A stretch of 64,000 nucleotides of DNA, from NCBI RefSeq assembly GCF_030271255.1, contig NZ_JASJOM010000005.1:1-64000 (forward strand), given 5' to 3'. Shown here in pieces: positions 17,143 to 26,476 of the stretch. The position numbers were made by a program, and so were the translations under genes. Position 1 is the first letter of the stretch. The number at the start of each line of letters is the position of its first letter. Below the pieces are notes generated by a model. The model made no database searches. It saw only the letters and a list, made by a program, of their open reading frames with translations, and was not told the DNA's origin. The stretch comes from Peribacillus folii (GTDB lineage: Bacteria > Bacillota > Bacilli > Bacillales > DSM-1321).

Positions 17143-17703
17143 TTATTGCTCCACGACACGGCCATCTTTATAGATGTTGAACCAGCCGATCGTACCTGTA
17201 CCGCCTTGATCGATCCAATCCTGGTTGGCGGCTTTATAAAGGTAATGGGCTTTTCCTTTGCCATCTTTCAGCAATCTGCCGTCACCGCTGAATACGATTT
17301 TGCTCCCTAGCTTTTTTTTGCCTAGCGCAATCGCATCCTTCTCCGGAAACTGTTTTCTTTCCACTTTATTTTCATCTAAAGCTGCCCATGTCTTCGGTCC
17401 GACGATACCGTCGGAGCTCAGATTGTGCTCCACTTGAAATTCCCTTACGACATTTTGTGTTTGCGTACCAAACATGCCATCAACGCCCACATTATATTTA
17501 ACATCCTTCAGGCTTTGCTGTAAATCTGTTACATAGCTTGAGCGCGAGCCTTTGCGGAGGGTCGGACGCGTTTCCGCCTTCGTTTCGATTTTCTGGACTT
17601 GACTATCCTTTGAAGCTGCGTGGGTTACGGAATCTGCCCCCGTACCAAGCGGCGCCGCCACTAATGCAACCGCGGGAATCATGACCAATAATATCTTCTT
17701 CAT
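17143..17703 (-). CDS. Secreted protein with peptidoglycan-binding domain
   Basis: A 186-residue exported protein. A signal peptide (MKKILLVMIPAVALVAAPLGTGADS, cleavage near residue 25) is followed by a PG_binding_1 domain (about 48-108: LRKGSRSSYVTDLQQSLKD ... DGMFGTQTQNVVREFQ ... DGIVGPKTWAAL). The C-terminal 70 residues (KKLGSKIVFSGDGRLLKD to the end) have no recognised catalytic motif. I choose the ATG 7 codons inside the longer frame because GGAGGT lies before it. It likely attaches to the cell wall; no enzyme activity can be assigned. Confidence 0.85.
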   Translation of the reverse strand: MKKILLVMIPAVALVAAPLGTGADSVTHAASKDSQVQKIETKAETRPTLRKGSRSSYVTDLQQSLKDVKYNVGVDGMFGTQTQNVVREFQVEHNLSSDGIVGPKTWAALDENKVERKQFPEKDAIALGKKKLGSKIVFSGDGRLLKDGKGKAHYLYKAANQDWIDQGGTGTIGWFNIYKDGRVVEQ

Positions 17704-17866
17704 TGACCTATTACCTCCATTCATATAATCATCCTGTGTTTCTGACTATCTTTCTATGGAGCACATTCATTATAACGTATGTGATTGAATGATTGGCTTT
17801 TGAACCCTTCACTTTTGCAAAATGGTAAAAATTGTTCACGAGTGATGAAGGTCTTCTGACCGATAA

Positions 17867-18388
17867 TCAAGCATTGACCTCGACTACCAATGTATCGAAT
17901 AACTGGCCATCGATATAGACCAATTTCGTCCATTTACCTGCCTTCGGCAATGTAACATGAGCGGGCAGGCTTGCATCCGCTCCATTGATTTTACCGCCGC
18001 CAATACCGTTACTTGACCAAACCCCTTCACTGAAAACAGGACTGATTTCTTTTGATCGTTCATGATAGCCGGCAAGTGATAATTGCCCCTTATCGATCCC
18101 CCAAAAGTGCCACAGCCATTTTTCGATTTGGTTTGTCTTTAATTCGGGTCCAATTATGGCGACTTTTTTCTCATTTCCTGTCCAGCCGCTGCTTGTATCT
18201 GTTTGAAACGCAGCAGCCTGCCGGTCCCAATCAACCTCTTCCACATCCTCCTCCGTTACAAACGCGGGAGGATCATAGACAGGATTTTGCTTGGGCGATG
18301 GCAGGGACTCTTGATTATTGACTGCGGTACAGCCGCTTCCACACATTAAACATAATGCGAATAAAACCAGGCTTTTTTGGGTGATCAA
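17867..18388 (-). CDS. Lipoprotein, DUF4871-like
   Basis: A 173-residue product. A signal peptide ends in the lipobox-like GSGC (Cys20), followed by a polar linker and a globular domain with TSSGWTGNEKKVAIIGPE, WLWHFWGIDKG and HVTLPKAGKWTKLVYIDGQLFDTLVVEV. The end resembles DUF4871 lipoproteins of bacilli; the family name rests on memory of that pattern. It uses a TTG start 11 bases after GGGGG. The tryptophan-rich middle and immunoglobulin-like C terminus suggest a surface-exposed binding protein. Confidence 0.65.
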   Translation of the reverse strand: MITQKSLVLFALCLMCGSGCTAVNNQESLPSPKQNPVYDPPAFVTEEDVEEVDWDRQAAAFQTDTSSGWTGNEKKVAIIGPELKTNQIEKWLWHFWGIDKGQLSLAGYHERSKEISPVFSEGVWSSNGIGGGKINGADASLPAHVTLPKAGKWTKLVYIDGQLFDTLVVEVNA

Positions 18389-18464
18389 AATTACATGGCC
18401 CCCTTCGCTTTCATCGATTCAATCGTACTAATTATGGAAAATTATAACATAATTAAATATAAAA

Positions 18465-18493
18465 AAACCGAAATCAACGCTTGATTCCGGTTT
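18465..18493 (-). terminator. Terminator of the flavodoxin-fbpAB operon
   Basis: Inverted repeat AAACCGAAATCAA / TTGATTCCGGTTT with one mismatch and a 3-base loop, followed on the minus strand by a T-rich run; 11 bases after fbpB. Confidence 0.75.
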
Positions 18494-18503
18494 CAACATA
18501 AAT

Positions 18504-18653
18504 TCATGAATGCACTTGCTTCGTTTTCTTGATTTCAACGACGGCTTTCTGATCGATTTTTGTATAAATGCGCTCGACCTCCCTTTTATCGTGCAACAGA
18601 TGCTCGCGGTTTTCATTTAGCAGTTCTTTATAAGATTTTCTTCTCCTAGACAT
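18504..18653 (-). CDS. fbpB: Fur-regulated small basic protein FbpB
   Basis: A 49-residue basic protein, starting MSRRRKSYKELLNENREHL, with the FbpB family pattern of an Arg-rich start, [FY]KELLxEN core and Lys-rich tail (EIKKTKQVHS). In B. subtilis FbpB works with the FsrA small RNA to reduce iron-rich proteins when iron is scarce. AGAGGTG lies before the ATG. It starts 4 bases after fbpA, third gene of the Fur-boxed operon. Too short for a routine ORF cutoff. Confidence 0.82.
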   Translation of the reverse strand: MSRRRKSYKELLNENREHLLHDKREVERIYTKIDQKAVVEIKKTKQVHS

Positions 18654-18657
18654 TCTT

Positions 18658-18813
18658 TCATTCACCTCTCATGTGATTGAATTCTCTCTGCAGGACCACA
18701 ATCGGGAGCTCGTAAAGCTGTTTATTATATTTCTTGAAGATCCCGAATTTCAGTAGTTCTTGGATTAGTTCCTCTTTCTTCGCTTCTCCCTTTTTATTTA
18801 ATGGGGTAATCAT
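18658..18813 (-). CDS. fbpA: Fur-regulated basic protein FbpA
   Basis: A 51-residue protein with the FbpA-family layout: charged start NKKGEAKKEELIQELLKFGIFKK, then KQLYELPIVVLQREF. AAGGAGG lies 8 bases before the ATG. It overlaps the 3' end of the flavodoxin gene by 20 bases and is followed directly by fbpB, so the three genes are one transcript under the two Fur boxes upstream. The exact role of FbpA is not settled; it belongs to the iron-sparing response. Confidence 0.8.
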   Translation of the reverse strand: MITPLNKKGEAKKEELIQELLKFGIFKKYNKQLYELPIVVLQREFNHMRGE

Positions 18814-19345
18814 CGAGGGCCCTCCTTAATAAATAGGCAGTCCTTTGATATTTAGGGTTATTTTGCATCCGATTCCATATGAAAAACCGCCACTTTTTCC
18901 TTTTGCTTCCCCAACTAAGAGCCCGATCCGCAAAGTCTTCACATTGACGGATTCGATCAGGGGCAGGTGCTTCCTGATCAATTTTCAAGACGCGATCATA
19001 AACGGCAAACCCACATGACTTCATCTTGTTGGAGACGATATCGATTGCACCGCAAGGCCTGGGCTGGCTCCAGTCACCTGCCCCGAATAATGCGACCTTC
19101 ACTCCTTGGGGATCCGCTTGAACGAGCTCTTCATAAAATTCATTGGCCTCATATGGCAACTCTTCTTGATCCCATGTATATAAACCGATAAAGGACAAAT
19201 CAAAATCCTTCAAGGTATCCACTTCTACCGTATCCAATCTTTCCATATATACTTCACAGCCGACAGCCATCATCCGATTCTTTATGTTTACAGCCATTTT
19301 CTCGGTATTACCGGATAAACTGACGTAACCAATGAATACCCTCAT
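18794..19345 (-). CDS. Flavodoxin, iron-starvation type
   Basis: A 183-residue flavodoxin-like protein. The FMN phosphate loop is IGYVSLSGNTEKMA (about 4-17), and the other flavin loops fall in FIGLYTWDQEELP (about 54-66) and ALFGAGDWSQPRPCGAID (about 86-103). A basic C-terminal extension (GSKRKKWRFFIWNRMQNNPKYQ) is longer than in classic flavodoxins. It probably replaces ferredoxin when iron is short, since its promoter is covered by Fur boxes. ATG 19345 is chosen because AGGAGG lies 9 bases before it; GTG 19354 abuts the site. Confidence 0.88.
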   Translation of the reverse strand: MRVFIGYVSLSGNTEKMAVNIKNRMMAVGCEVYMERLDTVEVDTLKDFDLSFIGLYTWDQEELPYEANEFYEELVQADPQGVKVALFGAGDWSQPRPCGAIDIVSNKMKSCGFAVYDRVLKIDQEAPAPDRIRQCEDFADRALSWGSKRKKWRFFIWNRMQNNPKYQRTAYLLRRALDDYPIK

Positions 19346-19363
19346 CCCTGCCACCCTCCTAAT

Positions 19364-19418
19364 TGAGAATAACTTTCATTATACCTCCACTATAAATGAA
19401 AATGATTCTCATTGTCAA
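19364..19418 (-). promoter_or_regulatory. Promoter overlapped by two Fur boxes
   Basis: On the minus strand TTGACA (19413-19418) is 18 bases from TATAGT. A Fur box TGAAAAT-G-ATTCTCA (19397-19411) fills the spacer and a second, TGAGAAT-A-ACTTTCA (19364-19378), lies in the early transcribed region. Both fit the 7-1-7 Bacillus Fur pattern TGATAAT-N-ATTATCA with few mismatches. Iron-dependent repression of the flavodoxin-fbpAB operon follows. Confidence 0.85.
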
Positions 19419-19489
19419 TTATATAACGCCACTAATTTAATATATAGTCATCATGACTTTTAAACATGACGATAAAGGAGGGATTGGAG

Positions 19490-20569
19490 CTATTGACTCA
19501 TACCCCCTTCTGTTATTTCCGTCGTTACTTCTGTTTGATATATTACTTTTGGAAATGTTTGTCTCCACACTTCCCCTGACCATGTCCCTTTATGTGCTTT
19601 ACGAAAGGCTTCGCCCATTCCTATGGCATCGACTTCTTCTTTTTGCAGGCCGGCAATCAACTGATTCACTTCATCTTTAAAGTATTGGCTAATTCGTTTT
19701 TCCGATGTACCGGGCGGCCCGAGATTGACGGATAAACCATCCACTTGAATATCAAGCCTAATCGTAACCTGCGGATGACTTAAGTCTCCATTACTGATAT
19801 ACCTCACCTTACTTTTCATGGTTCGTGTGTACACTGGTTTGTGTTCTCTTAAATCCATTTTCATACTGAATAATTTCCCTTTTCTTTCCTTAAGCAACTG
19901 TAGGATATTGCTTTGATTTGCACTTAGGGTTTGGTGCATTTTAAAATCCCGGAATAACACATTCCCTTTAAAGGACAATTTCTGATTTTCTTTTCTAAGT
20001 AAAGGAAGTGTCGGGTCTGAGGCACCGCTGGACGCTCTATAATCCACTTCATGGAGATTTGCGAAAGCAGCGAATGATTTATTGAACCTTGGTGTCAGTA
20101 AACTAATGATATAAACGTTGGTTTTAGGCTCATCCATATATTTTCCTTTAATGATATTTACTGCATCTTCTTCAGTAACTGCCATCTTCATATTCATGGA
20201 TAAACGTGGATTATACCTAAAGTATTCGGCTAATTCCTTTAATCCTTTTTCTTTTGCATACTTTTGGCTGACTAAGCCAACTTGTAATTGGGAAGGAACG
20301 ATCATCTTATCCATTTTCATCGATAGTTTATTGATGGCACCTGCGATCGAAGCATCCGTAACTTCATAGACTTTATTCGATTCTTTATCTCTTGTAATCA
20401 CTTGGGGGGTCAGCACGGAGACTTTCGTTTCCTTTGTTGATTCAATATAGTCAAAAGAAACAATTTGGACCAAGGCATAGTCTTCAATAGCCGGCTGCTG
20501 AAATTGTGTGCAGCCTGATAATTGAACAAGACATATCATCAAGACGGGGATAACCAGTGTATATTTCAA
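19490..20569 (-). CDS. Ger(x)C family spore germination lipoprotein
   Basis: A 359-residue GerAC-type lipoprotein. The signal peptide ends at lipobox QLSGC (Cys20), and the long extracytoplasmic domain has EVTDASIAGAINKLSMKMDK, FKGNVLFRDFKMHQTLS and the C-terminal FRKAHKGTWSGEVWRQTFPK typical of the family. It uses a TTG start behind AAGGAGG and overlaps the gerB-type gene by 4 bases. With the A and B subunits it forms a nutrient germinant receptor in the spore inner membrane. The germinant is unknown. Confidence 0.92.
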   Translation of the reverse strand: MKYTLVIPVLMICLVQLSGCTQFQQPAIEDYALVQIVSFDYIESTKETKVSVLTPQVITRDKESNKVYEVTDASIAGAINKLSMKMDKMIVPSQLQVGLVSQKYAKEKGLKELAEYFRYNPRLSMNMKMAVTEEDAVNIIKGKYMDEPKTNVYIISLLTPRFNKSFAAFANLHEVDYRASSGASDPTLPLLRKENQKLSFKGNVLFRDFKMHQTLSANQSNILQLLKERKGKLFSMKMDLREHKPVYTRTMKSKVRYISNGDLSHPQVTIRLDIQVDGLSVNLGPPGTSEKRISQYFKDEVNQLIAGLQKEEVDAIGMGEAFRKAHKGTWSGEVWRQTFPKVIYQTEVTTEITEGGMSQ

Positions 20570-21636
20570 GTCTTGAGCCTCCTTATTGCAAGTAATAGTA
20601 GCGGAAAAATAACCAAGACAAAATTAAAATAGATGATCAAATTTGCTATTTTCTCCAATACAACACTCAAAATTCCAGGGAGAAAAAAAAGGATAAAAAC
20701 CAAACCTAAAGCAGCTAGCACTTTAGTGGTTTCATTCTTTTCATTTCCGCTTATTTGATTTAAGGCATTTTTTGCAATCCAAATATACGTGGCAGCCGTT
20801 CCTATCACAAGAAGCAGCCAAAGGTTTACAAAGAAATTGTCAATTCGGGCGACAAAAGATAATTGTACCTCCTGCATCAAATTGACTACCGGGTATTCAA
20901 TATGCTGTAACTGCCACTCAGAGAATTGAACGACAGATGCAATCGTTACAAAGCTATACATGAAAACCACAATCCATAAAGCGATACTGGCCTGTTTACA
21001 TGCACTTTTTTGGTTGTCCATGAATGGATAAAAGAAAAGGATGAACTCAAATCCAATAAATGAAAAGTACCCTTCAGGGAATGCAGGAAGCAAATCAGAA
21101 GCCTTGAAATTCAGTAGCGGCAACAAATGTGTGATATCTCCTTTGTTAAACCCCATACTTAGAAAAAGGATGATCCAAATGGATAAAAAGAATGAAAGGA
21201 AATGATATTGAGCAAGTGAAATCAGATTCCCTCTGTTAATGATGAAGAATGTGACAAAAAGCAGAGCGGTGATGATCCAAAATGTATGGTTAGATTGAAA
21301 AGACAGGAGGTTCACAATTTGGGCGTAAGAAACGATTACCCGGTATACAACAAGAACTGCATAGATAAAGATCAGGAAATTGACGAGATTACCAAGCACT
21401 CTTCCCAGTAACAAATGATTGATCTCAAATAAAGTGTTTTTTGGATAGTATTTGAGCAGCTTGAAAAATAAGAAAAAAAGGAGCTGCATCACGATTCCAT
21501 AAACAAGCGGCATGACCCACATCCCATAGCCCATTTGGCTTACATCATGAGGAAACGTAATCATTCCGACCCCTGTGGCGGTATTAATGAGTAAAAAAAT
21601 AACATGAAGAGGATTTAATCGTTTTAGATTTTGCAT
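20566..21636 (-). CDS. GerB family spore germination permease
   Basis: A 356-residue integral membrane protein with about ten helices, of the endospore germination permease family within the APC superfamily. Marks include LHVIFLLINTATGVGMITFPHD near the N terminus and the FPEGYFSFIGFEFILFFYPF block (about 186-205). It is the germinant-binding B subunit in GerA-type receptors. AGGAGAAACTGGAC precedes the ATG; it lies 26 bases after gerA and overlaps gerC. Confidence 0.92.
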   Translation of the reverse strand: MQNLKRLNPLHVIFLLINTATGVGMITFPHDVSQMGYGMWVMPLVYGIVMQLLFFLFFKLLKYYPKNTLFEINHLLLGRVLGNLVNFLIFIYAVLVVYRVIVSYAQIVNLLSFQSNHTFWIITALLFVTFFIINRGNLISLAQYHFLSFFLSIWIILFLSMGFNKGDITHLLPLLNFKASDLLPAFPEGYFSFIGFEFILFFYPFMDNQKSACKQASIALWIVVFMYSFVTIASVVQFSEWQLQHIEYPVVNLMQEVQLSFVARIDNFFVNLWLLLVIGTAATYIWIAKNALNQISGNEKNETTKVLAALGLVFILFFLPGILSVVLEKIANLIIYFNFVLVIFPLLLLAIRRLKT

Positions 21637-21662
21637 GTCCAGTTTCTCCTATGATCCCAAAG

Positions 21663-23024
21663 CTACTTTTTGATGAATCCCCGCTCTGGGACTCTGAGTA
21701 CCCCTTTGTTTGAATAGCCTCTCCCTTTTTTGAAGCCTATAGAAAGAAGGGGTGCTCCCAATGATTTTAATTTGACTAGATGTGATAATAAAAAAGCAAA
21801 CGCAACCATCTGTCCAAACAAACCCATCAACCCAGCTAAAAGGATGAATGCATATTTAATGACCTGAAAGCCATTTCTTAATAAGACATTGGTTGGTAAA
21901 TAAGAGAGGAGTGTTGAGACAGCGACCAGGATAATAATGATATTGCTAACTAACCCGGCTTCCACAGCTGCTGTCCCGATGACAATTCCTCCTACTACCC
22001 CAATCGTTTGTCCCACTTTTAAGGACATGCGTGCAGCAGCTTCTCTCAATATTTCAATCATGATTTCCAATATCAGCACTTCCAGTACGGGAGGGAAGGG
22101 AACCTTTGCCCGAGATGTAGCAATTAAACTAAAAAGCTGCGGCGGAAGCATCTCCGGATGGAAGGTTAAAAATGAAACATATGATGACGTAATGAAAAGT
22201 GTAATGAAGAAGCCAAAAAGGGATAAATGGCGTAGTAATGTCGCTGTCAATGAACGATTGTATTCATCATCTGCGGCGTTCACCAAATCCATGAAGTTAA
22301 TGGGACCGATCAGGGCCTGAGGTGCTCCGTCGAGCAATACCACTATCTTCCCTTCCAGTAAGGAACTCATCGATGCATCGACTCTTACCGTATTAAGCAG
22401 CTGTGGAAAGGGTGACCAAGGTACCTCTTCAATCATTTGCTGCAAAACGGATGCCGTGGTTATCCCTGGTACGTCGATCCGTTCCAATGCGCGCAACAAA
22501 CACTCCAGGTTGTAATTAGATACTTTATTGTCCATATATAAAATGGCATACTGTGTTTGTGTCTCTTCACCGATACTGCCCATAATGGTCTTTAGGGCGA
22601 TACTTTTTATTTTCCTTTTAATTAATGATAAATTCGTTTGTAATGATTCATTAAAAGAATCATGGGGCCCGAGGATAGACGATTCGATAGCCGACCCTTC
22701 AACAGCGCGCTGAGAAACCGTGTACGTTTTAAGTTTAATCAACTCTTCACGATCAGTAACCAGAGTGAATCCTTCCAATACAGCTTGAACTGCATCGTTT
22801 ATCGATTCAACCGGTTCTCCACCGATATAGACATGCCGCAAACCCTTCCATTCCCCATCAGTCTGAAAGTAGAGGGGGCGAATTACCAATTCCTCCAATG
22901 TATGTTCTTCTGTCAGAGAGTTCATATAGAATAAATATAATGATTTTTCATTTATAACGATTTCTTTATATTTAATATCATCGTTTCCGCGAAAAGCACT
23001 CATTAAAAGATCCATTTTTACCAC
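21663..23024 (-). CDS. GerA family spore germination protein
   Basis: A GerA-type A subunit of 453 residues: an N-terminal soluble domain (about 1-230), then four to five helices (about 270-420), with the family blocks IMGSIGEETQTQYAILYMDNK and FPPVLEVLILEIMIEILREAAARM. I choose the GTG at 23024 because GGAGG lies 9 bases upstream; ATGs at 23060 and 23015 fit it poorly. The sequence ends in a basic tail. First gene of the A-B-C operon; expression in the forespore (sigma G) is expected but I could not assign a promoter. Confidence 0.9.
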   Translation of the reverse strand: MVKMDLLMSAFRGNDDIKYKEIVINEKSLYLFYMNSLTEEHTLEELVIRPLYFQTDGEWKGLRHVYIGGEPVESINDAVQAVLEGFTLVTDREELIKLKTYTVSQRAVEGSAIESSILGPHDSFNESLQTNLSLIKRKIKSIALKTIMGSIGEETQTQYAILYMDNKVSNYNLECLLRALERIDVPGITTASVLQQMIEEVPWSPFPQLLNTVRVDASMSSLLEGKIVVLLDGAPQALIGPINFMDLVNAADDEYNRSLTATLLRHLSLFGFFITLFITSSYVSFLTFHPEMLPPQLFSLIATSRAKVPFPPVLEVLILEIMIEILREAAARMSLKVGQTIGVVGGIVIGTAAVEAGLVSNIIIILVAVSTLLSYLPTNVLLRNGFQVIKYAFILLAGLMGLFGQMVAFAFLLSHLVKLKSLGAPLLSIGFKKGRGYSNKGVLRVPERGFIKK

Positions 23025-23136
23025 AATTAGCCACCTCCATATGAGTATAACCATGCACAATCAGTTTGATACGACGATCGTCGGCTGCCAGAAGTGAATT
23101 CGAGGAAAGGCGTTTTATACCTCTGATACAAAAAAA

Positions 23137-23169
23137 GCTTGCAGAAAAAGAGTCTCTTTTCCTGCAAGC
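23137..23169 (-). terminator. Terminator of the RND pump gene
   Basis: Inverted repeat with 16-bp arms and one mismatch (GCTTGCAGAAAAAGAG / CTCTTTTCCTGCAAGC), followed on the minus strand by a T7 run; 9 bases after the stop at 23179. Confidence 0.85.
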
Positions 23170-23178
23170 CTTTCGTTT

Positions 23179-26100
23179 TTACATCTCGGCGCTCTCGCTA
23201 ACGGGTTCATCCAATTTCTTTCTTTGTTTCTTGGATTTTTTGAAGTACAGCAATTCATAGATACATGGAATGACGATGAGTGTAAGCAGTGTCGAAACCG
23301 CCAGCCCGCCGATGACGACGATGGCCAAGCTTTGGGAAACGAGGCTTCCCGTTTCCGCCTTTTTATATAAAAGCGGCAGCATGGCACAAATCGTGGCGAC
23401 GGCCGTCATGATGATCGGGCGGAATCGTGTCGCTGTCGCTTCAATGATCGCATCCCGAATAATCATTTTTTCTTCATTTTGCCTGACTCGATCGAGGAGC
23501 ACGATGGCGTTAGTCACGACGATGCCAATCAGCATGAGCGCACCAAGCAACGCTGTAATATCCACCGGAATCCGGCTGATGACCAATCCCAGCACTGCGC
23601 CGATGGCAGCAAACGGCAAGGAAAAAAGAATCGCGATCGGGGCCTTCATCGACTTGAATGTAATCACCATGATCAGAAAAACAATTCCTATCGATAGTAG
23701 CATCGTCAGGAACAAATCGGAAAAATCATCCGTCTGCTGGGCACTTGCACCCCCGACAAATATATCTACATCCTTCGGAATCTTGAGGGCTTTGGTTTGT
23801 TTGTCGCCAAATATCGCTGCATTCACTTTGCTTGAAATTTCAGACAGCTTAGCCGGATCTACCGTTGCCGTCAATCGGAGATAGGCTTCTCCATCTTTAT
23901 GGAACTGTGTCGTGGCGCTCTCTTCGCTCGTTAAGGAAGCGACTTGCGACACAGGGACTGGACCGCCATCAGTCATGATGGGGATATTCTTTAAATCATT
24001 GGGTTGTTTCGGATCTAGGATAGGTTCAAGGACGACCGGAGTCTGCTTATCAGCAAGCGTCATATTGCCGATTGGGGTCCGGTTGAGCATGACCCCAAGC
24101 TGTTGAGCGATTTGTTCTGCGTTTCCTTTAGCCGGATCGACCTTGAATGAATAAATCGTTTTCTTTTCGTCCTGATTCGTCGTAACCTCTTCAATCCCTT
24201 TGATATCTTGAATGCTTCCTTTGATCTTATCGGCTGTCCGCTCCAAATCGCCGACATTCTTGCCAATCACATCAATCGTGATGTTCGTCTTGGAAGCCCC
24301 CATCATGAAGGAAGAAGCGCTGGTCGCAATCGACGCACCAGGATAGTTTTCTTTTTCCTTATCGATTTCCGCCAGCATTCCATCAATATTCGCTTCATCT
24401 TTCACTAAAATGCCGAAAGTCGCTTCGGTTGGCGAGGTGACGGCGCCATACTGCGCCGATTCGGCAGAGTTTCCTAATTGCATGAACACATTTTCGGCTT
24501 CATCCAAATCCTGCAATTTTTCTTCGAGCTCGATCGCCTTCTCTTTTACATGAGCAAAAGGCGCATCATTTGGATAAGTGAGCGTCACGGAGACATAATC
24601 AGCTGAAGAATGATCAATCGCCCCTTTTGGCATCGCAAAATATGTACCAATCGAACCGACGAACAAGAGCAGCGCAATGCTCAAGACCACCCATTTATGG
24701 TTTAATGACCATGTGACAAGCTTGGTAAACCGCTGCGCCGGACGATGTTTCGGCAGCTGCGCCCGTTTCAGCAATCCCGCACTCATCAATGGGACGACCG
24801 TCAATGCGACGATTAATGACGCCAGCAAAGAATACGTGACGGTTAAAGCGAAGGGAAGCAGGAATTCCTGAAGCCCGCCATTCAATAAAGCGACCGGCAG
24901 GAAAACGGCTACCGTCGTAAGCGTTGAAGCCGTGATCGCCACTCCGACCTCTTTTGTCGCATCCATTACCAATGAAACCGAAATCTTTTCCTGCTGCATT
25001 TTCCGGAAAATATTTTCAATCACGACAATGCTGTCGTCCACCAAGCGCCCGATCGCTACCGCAACACCGCCCAGCGTCAAGATGTTCAGCGTCACCCCTG
25101 ACAATGAAAGCAAAAACAGGGTAAAGCCAATTGATAACGGGATCGATACGATCGTAATGAATGTAGAACGCACATTTCGTAAAAAGACCATGATGACGAT
25201 GGTGGCGAACAAAGCACCAAGCAGCACTTCTTTCACCATCGAATGGACGGAAGTCTCCACCATATCCGCTGTCGATAAATAAATGGTCGATTTCTGGTCA
25301 CCGTACTTTTTGTTGATTTCTTTTGCTACCTTTTCCACTTCTTTACTGATTGTGACAGCATTGGATTGACTGTCCTTGATGATGCTGATATCAATGCTTT
25401 CCTTTCCGTTGAAACGGCTGATGAGGTTGCCATCCTTCGCTGCAGTAACTTTTGCTACGTCGCCAAGCGTGACATCTGACGCGACCTTCAGCGCTTTTAC
25501 TTTTTCGATGCTCGTTAGATCACCGATGACCTTAATATTACTTGTCTTCCCATCAATCACCCTTTCACCAACGGCTAGAGCTGCATCCTGGCCTTTCAGG
25601 ACGCCCATGATATCTTGAACCGATACTTTCTTTTCAGCCAACCGTTCATTATCGACCTTGACAGAAAGAATAGATTGGGAGATTCCAAAGGTCTGTACAT
25701 CCGCGACTCCTTTAATATCTTTATATAAAGGCTCCAGTTCCTTCTTTGTGAAATCGATGTTTTCAGCTGATAACCCATCCTTGAACGTCACGGCTATGAA
25801 AGAAATCGGGATCATCGATGTATTCAATTGCGCAATGGCAGGCTTCGCCATACTCTGCGGCAATGCCACTTTGCTCAAGGCCTCCTGAACATCCAGTTTT
25901 GCCTGTTTCATATCCGAGCCTGATTCAAAAAATAAATCAATCTTTGAAAATCCATCACCGGTGGTTGAGTATATGGAGCTCTTTCCCTTTACTCCCGTAA
26001 CCGCCCGTTCAATCGGTTCCGTAACCTGTGTTTCCATCGTTTTTGAATCCGTGCCCTGCCCCATCGTGATAATCGTAACTTGTGGATTATCGGCAGACGG

Positions 26101-26214
26101 TAAAAATTCCATCGGCAGTTTAAAATAACTGATGATGCCGATCATCAAAATAAAAATGGTGACCAATGAAACGGCAGACTTGTTCTTGAACGACCATTTT
26201 GTAAAAAACTCCAC
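23179..26214 (-). CDS. RND efflux transporter (SwrC/AcrB type)
   Basis: A 1011-residue, 12-helix RND pump with the standard duplicated layout: helix 1 (10-30), a large external loop, helices 2-6 (about 330-480), helix 7, a second loop, helices 8-12 (about 830-985). The helix-4 motif GVAVAIGRLVDDSIVVIENI carries the proton-relay aspartates, and FLRNVRSTFITIVSIPLS is typical. The closest family member I know is SwrC, which exports surfactin in B. subtilis; drug or lipopeptide efflux is likely. GTG start behind GGGGAGATGGGAAC. No adjacent regulator or adaptor protein gene, as is usual for SwrC. Confidence 0.9.
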   Translation of the reverse strand: MEFFTKWSFKNKSAVSLVTIFILMIGIISYFKLPMEFLPSADNPQVTIITMGQGTDSKTMETQVTEPIERAVTGVKGKSSIYSTTGDGFSKIDLFFESGSDMKQAKLDVQEALSKVALPQSMAKPAIAQLNTSMIPISFIAVTFKDGLSAENIDFTKKELEPLYKDIKGVADVQTFGISQSILSVKVDNERLAEKKVSVQDIMGVLKGQDAALAVGERVIDGKTSNIKVIGDLTSIEKVKALKVASDVTLGDVAKVTAAKDGNLISRFNGKESIDISIIKDSQSNAVTISKEVEKVAKEINKKYGDQKSTIYLSTADMVETSVHSMVKEVLLGALFATIVIMVFLRNVRSTFITIVSIPLSIGFTLFLLSLSGVTLNILTLGGVAVAIGRLVDDSIVVIENIFRKMQQEKISVSLVMDATKEVGVAITASTLTTVAVFLPVALLNGGLQEFLLPFALTVTYSLLASLIVALTVVPLMSAGLLKRAQLPKHRPAQRFTKLVTWSLNHKWVVLSIALLLFVGSIGTYFAMPKGAIDHSSADYVSVTLTYPNDAPFAHVKEKAIELEEKLQDLDEAENVFMQLGNSAESAQYGAVTSPTEATFGILVKDEANIDGMLAEIDKEKENYPGASIATSASSFMMGASKTNITIDVIGKNVGDLERTADKIKGSIQDIKGIEEVTTNQDEKKTIYSFKVDPAKGNAEQIAQQLGVMLNRTPIGNMTLADKQTPVVLEPILDPKQPNDLKNIPIMTDGGPVPVSQVASLTSEESATTQFHKDGEAYLRLTATVDPAKLSEISSKVNAAIFGDKQTKALKIPKDVDIFVGGASAQQTDDFSDLFLTMLLSIGIVFLIMVITFKSMKAPIAILFSLPFAAIGAVLGLVISRIPVDITALLGALMLIGIVVTNAIVLLDRVRQNEEKMIIRDAIIEATATRFRPIIMTAVATICAMLPLLYKKAETGSLVSQSLAIVVIGGLAVSTLLTLIVIPCIYELLYFKKSKKQRKKLDEPVSESAEM

Positions 26215-26476
26215 GTTCCCATCTCCCCTGACATCATAATCAACTACATATTTTCCGTTTAAATATTACCATATATTACTAATATCAAATAAGGTATTTT
26301 ATAACATTTTACCTAAAATTTAATATTCCCTAATAAAAGCATGCCTACTTTACACCTGATTTGTGACTCGCATATCTCACAATCTCAAGAATTGAAGGGA
26401 GACATTTGATCAATCACATCGCCCAGGATTTTCACATATAAAATATAATCACCGTGTGTTAAGGAGGAGATCGAAC

